Positions 16,495 to 24,246 of a stretch of DNA of 64,000 nt are shown piece after piece. The stretch covers positions 186,001 to 250,000 of the forward strand of contig JAFKEN010000007.1 in assembly GCA_017308515.1 (NCBI GenBank), written 5' to 3'. Positions within the stretch are counted from its first letter, which is position 1. The number at the start of each line of letters is the position of its first letter. The stretch comes from Actinomycetales bacterium. GTDB taxonomy: Bacteria; Actinomycetota; Actinomycetes; Actinomycetales; Microbacteriaceae. The position numbers and the translations under genes are program-made. The notes below the pieces were generated by a model, which saw only the letters and a list, made by a program, of their open reading frames with translations, was not told where the DNA came from and searched no databases.

Positions 16495-17904
16495 GTGAGC
16501 GGGGCCCCGACGTCGGAGATTCCCGCTCTCACCGAGCCCATCCCGGTGCTCGCCGAGCGGCCCCGCGGGCGCGACCTCTTCCTCGCCCTGCAGATCTCCA
16601 ACTACCGGCTCTACGCGATCTCGCAGATCTTCGCGAACACCGGCGGCTGGATGCAGCGCGTCGCCGTCGACTGGCTCGTGCTCGAGCTGACCGGCAACGT
16701 CGCGCTCGTCGGCCTCACCGTCGCCCTGCAGTTCGCGCCGAACCTGCTGCTCGCGCCCTGGGCGGGGGTGCTGTCGGATCGCGTCGACCGCCGCCGGATC
16801 CTCATGCTGACCCAGTCCGCGGCGTTCCTGGTGAACGCGCTGCTCGCGGCGCTCGTGCTGCTGGGCGTGGCCCAGGCCTGGATGGTGTTCGTCATCGCCG
16901 GGGTGCAGGGCGCGATCCTCGCGATCGACGGCCCCTCGCGGGCGGCGTTCATCGGCCAGCTGGTGGGCACCCGCCGGCTCGCGAACGCGATCAGTCTCAA
17001 CGCGGTCATCTTCCACGGCGGCGGGCTCGTCGGTCCCGCCCTGAGCGGCGTGCTCATCGCCCTCATCGGCAGCGGTTGGTCGATCGGCATCAACGCGATC
17101 GCCTCCCTCGTCGCCGTCTCGGCGTTCCTCGCGATGCGCCGCGGCGACATCGTGCCGACGCCGCGGCTGCCGCGGGCCCGCGGGCAGATCCGCTCGGCGA
17201 TCGGCTATGCGCGCCGCAAGACGACGATCTTCTGGCCGCTCGTGCTGTGCGCCGTGGTCGGCACCTTCGGCATGAACCTGCCGGTGCTGCTCACCGCCTC
17301 GGCGAACGAGACCTACGGCACCGGGTCCGCCGGCTACGGCCTCTACAGCTCGCTCGCCGCGGCGGGCGCGCTGCTCGGCGCGCTGCTCTCGGCGCGTCGG
17401 CGCACCCTGCGGCTGCGCACCGCCGTCGGCTGGACCTTCGTCTACGGCCTCGTCACGGTGGTCGCCGGGGTCACGCCGTGGGCGGTGCTCTTCCTTCCCG
17501 CGCTCGTGGGCATCGGCCTCACGCGGGTCACCTACGCGGTCGCCAACGACGCGATGTGGCAGCTCTCGTCGAACCCCGGCATCCGCGGTCGCATCGCCTC
17601 GCTGCAGTTCGGCATCGTCGTCGGCGGGCAGGCCCTCGGCGGCCTCGTCGTCGGCGCGATCGTCGAGACCTTCGGGCCCGTCGTCGGCTTCGTCGTCGCG
17701 GGCGGGGTGCCCGCGATCGCGGCAGTGGCGATCGCGCTGCATCTCGCGCGGCGCCACCAGCTGCGGCTGCGCGTGGATCGCCGCTCGCCTCGGCGCTTCG
17801 TCACGATCGTGCGGCGCACCGAGCCGATCGCGCTGGCCCCGCTCACGGCGCCGACGCCGATCCCCGTGCCGCCCGCGACCGCGCCGATCACGCTCGAGGA
17901 CTGA
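16495..17904 (+). CDS. MFS transporter (enterobactin-exporter-like, 10-12 TM)
   Basis: This 469-residue integral membrane protein has about ten to twelve hydrophobic segments. The first region carries SNYRLYAISQIFANTGGWMQ. The cytoplasmic loop GVLSDRVDRRRILMLTQ is the MFS A-motif-like signature (G-x-x-x-D-R-x-x-R-R). The second half repeats the fold after a charged loop (about 220-235). EntS/MFS_3-type transporters with this order export small molecules such as siderophores or drugs; the substrate cannot be deduced. The C-terminus (about 430-469) is a cytoplasmic Pro/Thr-rich tail. The GTG start agrees with the leaderless -10 element. It lies between adnB and a convergent phosphotransferase-like gene, so it is not obviously part of the repair operon. 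Confidence 0.87.
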   Translation: MSGAPTSEIPALTEPIPVLAERPRGRDLFLALQISNYRLYAISQIFANTGGWMQRVAVDWLVLELTGNVALVGLTVALQFAPNLLLAPWAGVLSDRVDRRRILMLTQSAAFLVNALLAALVLLGVAQAWMVFVIAGVQGAILAIDGPSRAAFIGQLVGTRRLANAISLNAVIFHGGGLVGPALSGVLIALIGSGWSIGINAIASLVAVSAFLAMRRGDIVPTPRLPRARGQIRSAIGYARRKTTIFWPLVLCAVVGTFGMNLPVLLTASANETYGTGSAGYGLYSSLAAAGALLGALLSARRRTLRLRTAVGWTFVYGLVTVVAGVTPWAVLFLPALVGIGLTRVTYAVANDAMWQLSSNPGIRGRIASLQFGIVVGGQALGGLVVGAIVETFGPVVGFVVAGGVPAIAAVAIALHLARRHQLRLRVDRRSPRRFVTIVRRTEPIALAPLTAPTPIPVPPATAPITLED

Positions 17905-17973
17905 GCGGCGCGCTCGGGCACTGTGCGCGCGCTCGCGAATCGCAGGGCGCGGGAGCCCGCGTGATTCCCGAGC

Positions 17974-18963
17974 TCAGCCGATCCGTCGGGAGTCGAGCAT
18001 CCGCTCGACCTCGGTGACGTCGAGCGCCTCGCGCTCGCCGACCGCGATCGGCAGGCGCACCTCGGTCGCGAGGTCGTCGACCAGGTGCGACATGAGACCG
18101 ACGGCGTCGTCGACGATGTCGGTGCGGCGGGTCGCGGTACCGTGCAGCAGCCAGCGCGCCAGTTCGAGTTCCGACAGCAGCCGGGCCCGGTGCTGGATGC
18201 GCCGGTCGACCGAGCCGCGCTCGCGCCCGTAGGCGGCGAACGCCGAGTCGGCCACGCCCTCGCGCGGGGCGGCGAGCAGCCACTGCAGATCCTGCGCGGG
18301 ATCGCCCACCTGCAGCGCGTGCCAGCCGAGCACGCCCGCCACCTCACCGTCGGCAACGAGCAGCGAGCCGGCCGAGAGGGACCCGTGGGCGAGCACCGGG
18401 GTGAACTGCCACAGCGCGGCGTCGGCGACGGCCTCGCCCCAGCGCTCGACGAGGCGGGCCGGCACGAGACCCGTCGCGACGGCGTGCTCGACGGTGCGCC
18501 GGGCGGAGCCCATCACCTCGGCGCTGCTGCGCACCGGCAGGCCGGCGTCGGCGGCGACGCTCACCGGGAGGGCGTGGATCGCGGCGACCGCCCGCCCGAT
18601 CGAGGCGGCCAGCTCGGCGTCGATGCTCTCGAGCGCGACCCGGTCGCCGGGGACGAACTCGCACACGACGGCGCGGGTGCCGCCGACCGGGGCCTGCCCG
18701 GCGAAGCGGCTGACGGCGAAGGGCAGCCGCGCGCGCACGCCCTCGCTGAGGGCACGCAGCGCGACCAGGTCGGCGGACTGCTCGGACTCGGCCTCGGGGC
18801 TTCGGGGGATGCGCACGACCCAGCCGCGACCGTCGCGGTCGACGACGAGCGCGGCGTCGAAGTCGCCCCCGGAGGGACTGCCCATCGGCTGCACGGAGGC
18901 GGCCTCCAGCCCCTCGACGGCCGACGTCGCGAGCGCGGCTAGAGTGAGAGGGGACCTGGCCAT
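17974..18963 (-). CDS. Phosphotransferase-fold (aminoglycoside/macrolide kinase-like) protein lacking the catalytic Asp
   Basis: This 329-residue protein has the kinase-like fold of APH enzymes: an N-lobe with GRGWVVRIPRSPEAE (about 45-60) and ALRALSEGVRARLPFAV, the hinge AVVCEFVPGDRV, then the C-lobe. The usual catalytic HGDxxxxN motif is replaced by LAHGSLSAGSLLV, and the metal-binding Asp segment reads VLGWHALQVGDPAQDL, so both key acidic residues of the active site are altered. Relatives in Microbacteriaceae appear next to nudC and uvrD2. It could be a pseudokinase or use a shifted mechanism; calling it a resistance enzyme would be unjustified. The ATG start lies 6 nt after TACCCT. It is divergent from the Nudix gene. 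Confidence 0.78.
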   Translation of the reverse strand: MARSPLTLAALATSAVEGLEAASVQPMGSPSGGDFDAALVVDRDGRGWVVRIPRSPEAESEQSADLVALRALSEGVRARLPFAVSRFAGQAPVGGTRAVVCEFVPGDRVALESIDAELAASIGRAVAAIHALPVSVAADAGLPVRSSAEVMGSARRTVEHAVATGLVPARLVERWGEAVADAALWQFTPVLAHGSLSAGSLLVADGEVAGVLGWHALQVGDPAQDLQWLLAAPREGVADSAFAAYGRERGSVDRRIQHRARLLSELELARWLLHGTATRRTDIVDDAVGLMSHLVDDLATEVRLPIAVGEREALDVTEVERMLDSRRIG

Positions 18964-18969
18964 GCGCCC

Positions 18970-18975
18970 AGGGTA
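18970..18975 (-). promoter_or_regulatory. -10 element, leaderless promoter of the phosphotransferase-like gene
   Basis: TACCCT on the minus strand, 6 nt, then ATG at 18963. Confidence 0.55.
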
Positions 18976-19035
18976 GGTCGGTCCCCGCCGCGCATCGCGG
19001 ACCGCCACGCCCTTCCCCAGCGACCGGGAGATCCC

Positions 19036-20082
19036 GTGAGCACGCCGTTCTCGAGCCGTCTGCCGCTCAGCCGCGTCGCGATCGACCGCGACCATCGCGC
19101 GCGCGACCGCCCCCTCGAGGAGCTGCTCGCCGAGCCCGACGCGCGCCTCGTGGTGCTGCACGACGCCCGCGTGCTGCTCGCCGACGGGCGCCGGCTGGCG
19201 CGACTGGACCCGACCGCCGCCTCGGTGTGGTCGGTCGCGATGGTGCTCGGGCGCGACCGGGAACTCGGTGACCCGAGCACCGCTCCCGCGGGCGCCGTGG
19301 TCGCGGTCGTCGTCGACGACGCGACGGCCGCGGCCCTGCCGGCCGCGGTGGGGCCGGAGGCGCGCTGGGTGAGCCTGCGCGAGGCCGGGGAGCTGCTCGA
19401 CGACCGGGATGCGGCGCTCGCGACGCAGGCTCTCGCGCTGGCGAACTGGCACGCGGTCACCGGCTTCTCGGCCCGCACCGGCGAGCCGCTCGGCGTCGCG
19501 CGCGGCGGCTGGGTGCTCACCGAGGCCGACGGGAGGGAGCACTTCCCGCGCACCGACGCGGCCATCATCGTCGCGGTGACCGACGCCGACGACCGGCTGC
19601 TGCTGGGCTCGCACGTCGCGTGGGACGCCGACCGCTTCTCGCTGCTCGCCGGCTTCGTCGAGCCGGGGGAGTCGCTCGAGCAGGCGGTGATCCGCGAGGT
19701 GCTCGAGGAGTCGGGGATCGTCGTCGAGAACCCCGAGTACCGCGGCAGCCAGCCCTGGCCCTTCCCGGCCTCGCTCATGATCGGCTTCCACGCCCGCATC
19801 GCCCCGGCGCAACCGCCGAGCGCGTGGCCCGAGGCCGCCGAGGCCACGGCACCGGGCGCGACCGCCGCAGGCGCGACCGACGCAGGCGCGACCGACGCCG
19901 CGGCCGATCCCGGCGTGCCCGACGGCGAGGAGATCCGCGAGCTGCGCTGGTTCACCCGCGACGGGCTCGCCGCCGACATCACCGCCGGCCGCGTGCGTCC
20001 ACCGGGCGGCATCTCGATCTCGCGCGCGCTCATCGAGGACTGGTTCGGCGGCCCGCTGCCCGACCCGGAGGCGCCGCGGTGA
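19036..20082 (+). CDS. nudC: NudC-like NAD(H) diphosphatase / mRNA decapping Nudix hydrolase without zinc ribbon
   Basis: This 348-residue protein contains the Nudix box (about 212-234) GFVEPGESLEQAVIREVLEE and, 15-20 residues later, the NADH-diphosphatase signature SQPWPFPASLMIGF, so hydrolysis of NAD(H) or NAD-capped RNA is the likely activity. In E. coli-type NudC a four-Cys zinc ribbon precedes GREHFPRTDP; here that region reads GFSARTGEPL and GGWVLTEADGREHFPRTDAA with none of the four cysteines. An Ala/Thr/Gly-rich insertion (about 270-298, repeated GATDA units) lies between the Nudix fold and the last helix. It starts at GTG 19036 after a GGGAG site. Its stop overlaps the helicase start (GTGA). 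Confidence 0.88.
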   Translation: MSTPFSSRLPLSRVAIDRDHRARDRPLEELLAEPDARLVVLHDARVLLADGRRLARLDPTAASVWSVAMVLGRDRELGDPSTAPAGAVVAVVVDDATAAALPAAVGPEARWVSLREAGELLDDRDAALATQALALANWHAVTGFSARTGEPLGVARGGWVLTEADGREHFPRTDAAIIVAVTDADDRLLLGSHVAWDADRFSLLAGFVEPGESLEQAVIREVLEESGIVVENPEYRGSQPWPFPASLMIGFHARIAPAQPPSAWPEAAEATAPGATAAGATDAGATDAAADPGVPDGEEIRELRWFTRDGLAADITAGRVRPPGGISISRALIEDWFGGPLPDPEAPR

Positions 20083-21812
20083 GGTCGAGCTCCGACGCGA
20101 TCGGCAGCGCCGACGAGCTGCTCTACGGGCTCGACGACGAGCAGCGCCGGGCCGCACAGGCGCTGCTGGGGCCCGTCGCGATCCTCGCCGGGGCCGGCAC
20201 CGGCAAGACCCGCGCGATCACGCACCGGATCGCCTACGGCGTCGCGACCGGCGCCTACGACCCCGAGCGCGTGCTGGCCCTCACCTTCACCGCCCGCGCC
20301 GCGGGGGAGCTGCGGGTCCGGCTGCGGGGCCTCGGCGCGGGAGGGGTCGCCGCGCGCACCTTCCATGCCGCCGCCCTCGCCCAGCTCGGCTACTTCTGGC
20401 CGCGGCTGACCGGATCGCCGGCGCCGGCGCTGCTGGGCGCGAAGGCGAGCCTGCTCGGCCAGGCGGCCGAGTCGCTGCGGCTGCGCGCGGGGCCCGGCAC
20501 GCTGCGCGACGTCGCGGGCGAGATCGAGTGGCGCAAGGTCTCGCGGCTCTCGCTCGAGGAGTACGCCGAGCGCGCCGCCGCGCGGCCGGTCGAGGGGCTG
20601 AGCGTCGACCAGTCGCTCGAGCTGCAGCGCCGCTACGAGCAGCTGAAGGACGAACGGAAGCGCCTCGACTTCGAGGACGTGCTGCTCGTCACGGCGGGGA
20701 TGATCGCCGCCGAGCCGGCGGTCGCCGAGGAGGTGCGCTCGCGGTACCGCATCTTCACCGTCGACGAGTACCAGGACGTCTCGGCCCTGCAGCAGGAGCT
20801 GCTCGAGCTGTGGCTCGGTCCGCGCACCGACCTGTGCGTCGTCGGCGACGCGAGTCAGACGATCTTCTCCTTCGCGGGCGCGACCGACGCCTACCTGCTG
20901 GGCTTCGCGACCCGCTACCCGGAGGCGGAGGTGATCCGCCTGGAACGCAACTACCGCTCGACCGGCGGCGTGCTGACCCTCGCCAACTCCCTCATGCGCG
21001 GGCGCGCGGGCGCCCTCGAGCTCTACGCCGCCGAGGGCCCCGCGAGCGGGCGCCGCCCGGCCGCGCCGATCGCGTACAACGACGACGCGGCGGAGGCCCG
21101 CGGCGTGGCCGCCTCGATCGCCACCCAGATCTCGCAGGGCACGCCGCCCGCCCAGATCGCGGTGCTCGCCCGCGTCGCGGCGCAGACGGTCGCGATCGAG
21201 CAGGCCCTCGCCGAGCTCGGCATCGGCGCGCGCCAGCTCGGCGGGGCGAGATTCTTCGAGCTCGAGGCCGTCACCCGCGCGATGCTCGAACTGCGCAGCC
21301 TCGCCCGCGAGACGCCGACCGCCCGCCTCTACGACACCGTCGCCGACGTCGCGCGCCGCGCCGGCTGGACCCTCGAACCGCCGCCCGCGGGAGGCTCGCG
21401 CCGCGAGCGCTGGGAGGCGCTCACGGCGCTCGTCGAGCTCGCCGACGCGGCCGCCGAGGGCATGACGCTGCCCGAGTTCGTCGCCGAGCTCGCCGACCGC
21501 GAGGCGGCTCAGCACGAGCCGCCGCTGCACGCAGTCACCCTCTCGACCCTGCACGGGGCGAAGGGCCTCGAGTGGGACTCCGTGCACCTCATCGGCCTCG
21601 CCGAGGGGGTGCTGCCGATCGGCTACGCGCGCACGCCCGCGGAGATCGACGAGGAGCGCCGGCTGCTGTACGTGGGCCTCACGCGGGCACGGCGACGGCT
21701 GTCGCTCTCCTGGGCGCGGGCGGGGCTGCGGGGGCGGCCGCGAGACCCCAGTCGCTTCCTGACGGAGCTGAGCACAGGCAGTCGGGATGCCGGCGCCAGC
21801 GGCGCTCGCTGA
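20079..21812 (+). CDS. uvrD2: UvrD2-like SF1 DNA helicase, short form
   Basis: The protein has 577 residues from the GTG that overlaps the nudC stop. SF1A motifs are complete: DDEQRRAAQALLGPVAILAG, GAGTGKTRAI (Walker A), ALTFTARAAGELRVRL, FTVDEYQDVSALQ, VVGDASQTIFSFAGA, ERNYRSTGGVL, STLHGAKGLEWDSVHLIGL and VGLTRARRRLSLSWA. The mycobacterial homologue UvrD2 carries an HRDC domain and a tetracysteine C-terminal module; this protein ends about 25 residues after motif VI, so both are missing. It is likely a 3'-5' DNA translocase in repair, acting with the nearby AdnAB. The last 134 nt overlap the opposing ThiF-like gene. Confidence 0.9.
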   Translation: MRSSSDAIGSADELLYGLDDEQRRAAQALLGPVAILAGAGTGKTRAITHRIAYGVATGAYDPERVLALTFTARAAGELRVRLRGLGAGGVAARTFHAAALAQLGYFWPRLTGSPAPALLGAKASLLGQAAESLRLRAGPGTLRDVAGEIEWRKVSRLSLEEYAERAAARPVEGLSVDQSLELQRRYEQLKDERKRLDFEDVLLVTAGMIAAEPAVAEEVRSRYRIFTVDEYQDVSALQQELLELWLGPRTDLCVVGDASQTIFSFAGATDAYLLGFATRYPEAEVIRLERNYRSTGGVLTLANSLMRGRAGALELYAAEGPASGRRPAAPIAYNDDAAEARGVAASIATQISQGTPPAQIAVLARVAAQTVAIEQALAELGIGARQLGGARFFELEAVTRAMLELRSLARETPTARLYDTVADVARRAGWTLEPPPAGGSRRERWEALTALVELADAAAEGMTLPEFVAELADREAAQHEPPLHAVTLSTLHGAKGLEWDSVHLIGLAEGVLPIGYARTPAEIDEERRLLYVGLTRARRRLSLSWARAGLRGRPRDPSRFLTELSTGSRDAGASGAR

Positions 21813-22596
21813 CCGTTCCGTCGAGCAGGTCGATCCGCCAGGAGACCGCCTCCGCGTCGTCGTGGTCGTCGTCCGGGCGGAGCGCTTCGCCCAGCGCCGC
21901 GTCGAGCCGTCGCCCCGCGAAGGCCGCGATCTCGGCGACCGCGCGGCGCTCGAGCGCGGGATGGGGGCGCCCCCAGAGCTGGATCGCGAGTGCCGGCCAC
22001 GACGGGTCGGCCTCCGCGCGCGCGAGGTGCACGCAGTACAGGCACGGCCCGCGGCCGGGCTGCACCCAGGGGCCGACCTCGGCGGCGCGCTCGCGCACCA
22101 CGACCGGCAGGTGGGCGACGTCGCGGCGCAGCCAGCGGGCGTGATCCTCGGGGGCGATCACGCCGGCCGCGACGAGCACGACGGCGTCGAGGCGGGCGGG
22201 GCCGCTCGTGCCCGACGCGGCAGCGCCGGGCGCGCCGCCGCGCGCGCCCTGCCGCGCCGAGGCGGCCACGAACTCGCCGCGGTCCGCGAGCTGGCTCGCG
22301 ATCTCGCGCGCGACCGCGCCGCTGCCGAGCACCGCGATGCGGGCCCGCGGGGCGGCAGCACGCGCGAGCGCGGGCGCGACACCGGCGAGCAGCGCCTCGG
22401 CGCGGTCGGGCCCGACGCCCGCGGCCTGCGCGAGCATGCGGTAGCCGCTGCCCGACACGCCCGCCTCGAGGGCCGCGAGCAGGCGCTCCTCGCCGGGCTC
22501 GACCCGCAGCACCGCGAGGGCCGGGTCGACGCCGAGCTGGACCTCCTCGGGCGTGCGCCACAGCAGCGGGAGTGCGGGGTCGAGGCGCAGCACCAT
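21679..22596 (-). CDS. ThiF/TOMM cyclodehydratase-like protein of unknown function
   Basis: This 305-residue protein starts MVLRLDPALPLLWRTPEEVQ. Residues about 95-140 contain the Rossmann-type strand RIAVLGSGAVAREIASQLAD. A CLYC pair (in GPCLYCVHLARAEADPSWP, about 178) and a second CxC pair (in HPDCLCS, about 275) could form a tetrathiolate zinc site, as in E1-like ThiF domains and the cyclodehydratase C-proteins of azole-peptide (TOMM) pathways. No precursor peptide or YcaO gene is visible here. Homologues sit in the same conserved neighbourhood in other actinobacteria, so a housekeeping role is more likely than bacteriocin synthesis. The 3' end overlaps the helicase gene on the other strand. 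Confidence 0.72.
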   Translation of the reverse strand: MVLRLDPALPLLWRTPEEVQLGVDPALAVLRVEPGEERLLAALEAGVSGSGYRMLAQAAGVGPDRAEALLAGVAPALARAAAPRARIAVLGSGAVAREIASQLADRGEFVAASARQGARGGAPGAAASGTSGPARLDAVVLVAAGVIAPEDHARWLRRDVAHLPVVVRERAAEVGPWVQPGRGPCLYCVHLARAEADPSWPALAIQLWGRPHPALERRAVAEIAAFAGRRLDAALGEALRPDDDHDDAEAVSWRIDLLDGTVSERRWRRHPDCLCSAPSGSDWGLAAAPAAPPAPRRATAVAVPA

Positions 22597-22736
22597 GACC
22601 TCAGGATGCGCGCGCACACCCGGCCGCGCCCCGCGCGCTCCACACCCGCGGCCTCGGGCCGCGCGCCGAGCCTGGGGAGGAGCGGTGCCGCCCGCCGCCC
22701 GGGCCGCTAGTCGGGTCGGCCGCGCGCGGCCGAGGA

Positions 22737-24116
22737 CTACTCCTCGTGCGGCCGGTCGCCCGACTCGTCGCCGAGCAGCTCCTCGAGGGCGCGATCCACG
22801 TCGTCGGGTTCGGGCTCGCCGCCCGTCACCCGCGCGACGAGCGCCGCCGGGTCGTCGATGTCGGCGTCGCCCGGCAGCACGTCGGGGTGGGCCCAGAGCG
22901 CGTCCCGCGCGGCCGGCCCCGCCGCGTCGGCGACGGCCTGCCACATCGCCGCGGCCTCGCGCAGCCGGCGCGGGCGCAGCTCGAGGCCGACGAGCGTCGC
23001 GAAGGCCTGCTCGGCCGGACCGCCGGTCGCGCGGCGTCGGCGCACCGACTCCGCGATCGCGCCGCCCTTGGGCAGTCGGCTCGTCGCCTGCGCCGTCACC
23101 ACGTCGACCCAGCCCTCGATGAGCGCGAGCATCGTCTCGAGCCGGGAGAGGGCGAGCTTCTGCTCCTCGGTCTTCTCCGGCAGGAAGGCGCCGTTCGTGA
23201 CCGCGGCGCGCAGCTCCTCGGGGTTGCTCGGGTCGAACTGCTCGGCGAGCTCGGTGATCCGCTCGGTGTCGACGTGGATGCCGCGGGCGAAGTCGGCGAT
23301 CTGCGTCAGCAGCTGCAGCCGCAGCCATCGCGCCTGCCGGAACAACCGGGCGTGGGCGAGCTCGCGCACCGCGAGGTAGAGCCGCACCTCGTCGATCGGG
23401 ATGTCGAGACCGGCGCCGAAGGCGTCCACGTTCTGCGGCACGAGCGCCGCCTGGCGGCTCTCGCCGTCGAGCAGCGGGATGCCGACGTCGCCGCCCGAGA
23501 CCGCCTCGGTGGCGAGCTGGCCGACCACCTGGCCGAGCTGCATCGCGAACAGCGTGCCGCCGACGTTGCGCAGCATCGAGGCGGGGTCGACCCCCGGCGG
23601 GAGACCGGGCAGGCCCGCCATCCCCGGGATGCCCCCCTCGAGCTGGTCGCCCAGCTGGTCGTCGACGACCTCGGTGAGGGCGTCGGCGATCGAGGTGGCG
23701 ACCGGCTCGGCGAGCTGGGTCCACACCGGCATGGTCGCCTCGGCCCAGCCCGCGCGGGTCAGCAGCGCCGGTGCGGCGGTGAGGCTCGCGATGTCGGTCG
23801 CCTCGTCGAGCCAGAGGCTCGCGACGTGGAGGGCCTGCTCGAAGGCGGAGTGCTCGCCGGGCGTCGCGGGCACCGCGGAGCGACCCGCGAGCAGGGTCGC
23901 CTGCTCGAGCGCGAGGCCCCAGTCGATGCCGTCGCCCGAGTGCTCGAGCGCCTGCTGGAGCTGCTGGATCAGCCGCGAGACGAGCGCGGGATCCGAGGGC
24001 ATGCCGGGAAGCCCCGCGAGCCGCGCGGGATCGACCTGACCCCCGCCCGCGAAGAGGTCGCGGAGTGCGTCGAGGAGGTCGTCCGCGTCGTCGTCCCGAT
24101 CGGGCTCATCGGCCAT
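22737..24116 (-). CDS. DUF2342 zinc-dependent metalloprotease-like protein
   Basis: This 459-residue protein starts at ATG 24114-24116. An acidic N-terminus (MADEPDRDDDADDLLDALRD) is followed by a helical domain. The centre has VGQLATEAVSGGDVGIPLL and the zincin-like helix LAVRELAHARLFRQARWL (about 245). The active-site pattern is R-E-L-A-H, so the first His of a classical HExxH is replaced by Arg; I infer that related DUF2342 proteins may also deviate, and catalysis is not proven. A second conserved stretch, FLPEKTEEQKLALSRLETML, supports the family. Its neighbours are the ThiF-like gene downstream and, divergently, the PDZ protease, as in mycobacteria (Rv3195/Rv3194c). The start is backed by a TAGCGT element 7 nt upstream. 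Confidence 0.83.
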   Translation of the reverse strand: MADEPDRDDDADDLLDALRDLFAGGGQVDPARLAGLPGMPSDPALVSRLIQQLQQALEHSGDGIDWGLALEQATLLAGRSAVPATPGEHSAFEQALHVASLWLDEATDIASLTAAPALLTRAGWAEATMPVWTQLAEPVATSIADALTEVVDDQLGDQLEGGIPGMAGLPGLPPGVDPASMLRNVGGTLFAMQLGQVVGQLATEAVSGGDVGIPLLDGESRQAALVPQNVDAFGAGLDIPIDEVRLYLAVRELAHARLFRQARWLRLQLLTQIADFARGIHVDTERITELAEQFDPSNPEELRAAVTNGAFLPEKTEEQKLALSRLETMLALIEGWVDVVTAQATSRLPKGGAIAESVRRRRATGGPAEQAFATLVGLELRPRRLREAAAMWQAVADAAGPAARDALWAHPDVLPGDADIDDPAALVARVTGGEPEPDDVDRALEELLGDESGDRPHEE

Positions 24117-24123
24117 GTCGACT

Positions 24124-24129
24124 ACGCTA
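24124..24129 (-). promoter_or_regulatory. -10 element, leaderless promoter of the DUF2342 gene
   Basis: TAGCGT on the minus strand, 7 nt, then ATG at 24116. Confidence 0.55.
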
Positions 24130-24246
24130 GCCCGACGTCTCCGGGCCGAGCCGGGAATCGGGCGGCCTCGCAGGCGTCGGCGCTGCGCCCGGAGCGAACA
24201 GCGCCGCAGGCGTGAGGGCACCGCCCCCAGGCGTGAGAGAGGGTCC

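Noticed and set aside
12936-16601. 1221-codon minus-strand open frame opposite AdnB
   Set aside because: No recognisable motif and low-complexity composition; the plus strand has all SF1 helicase motifs.
17905-17973. Imperfect inverted repeat (GAATC...GATTC) between convergent genes
   Set aside because: Pairing is broken and short; not strong enough to list as a terminator.
19850-19915. Short repeats GCGCGACCGACGCAG in the NudC-like gene
   Set aside because: Coding low-complexity insertion, not a mobile or regulatory repeat.
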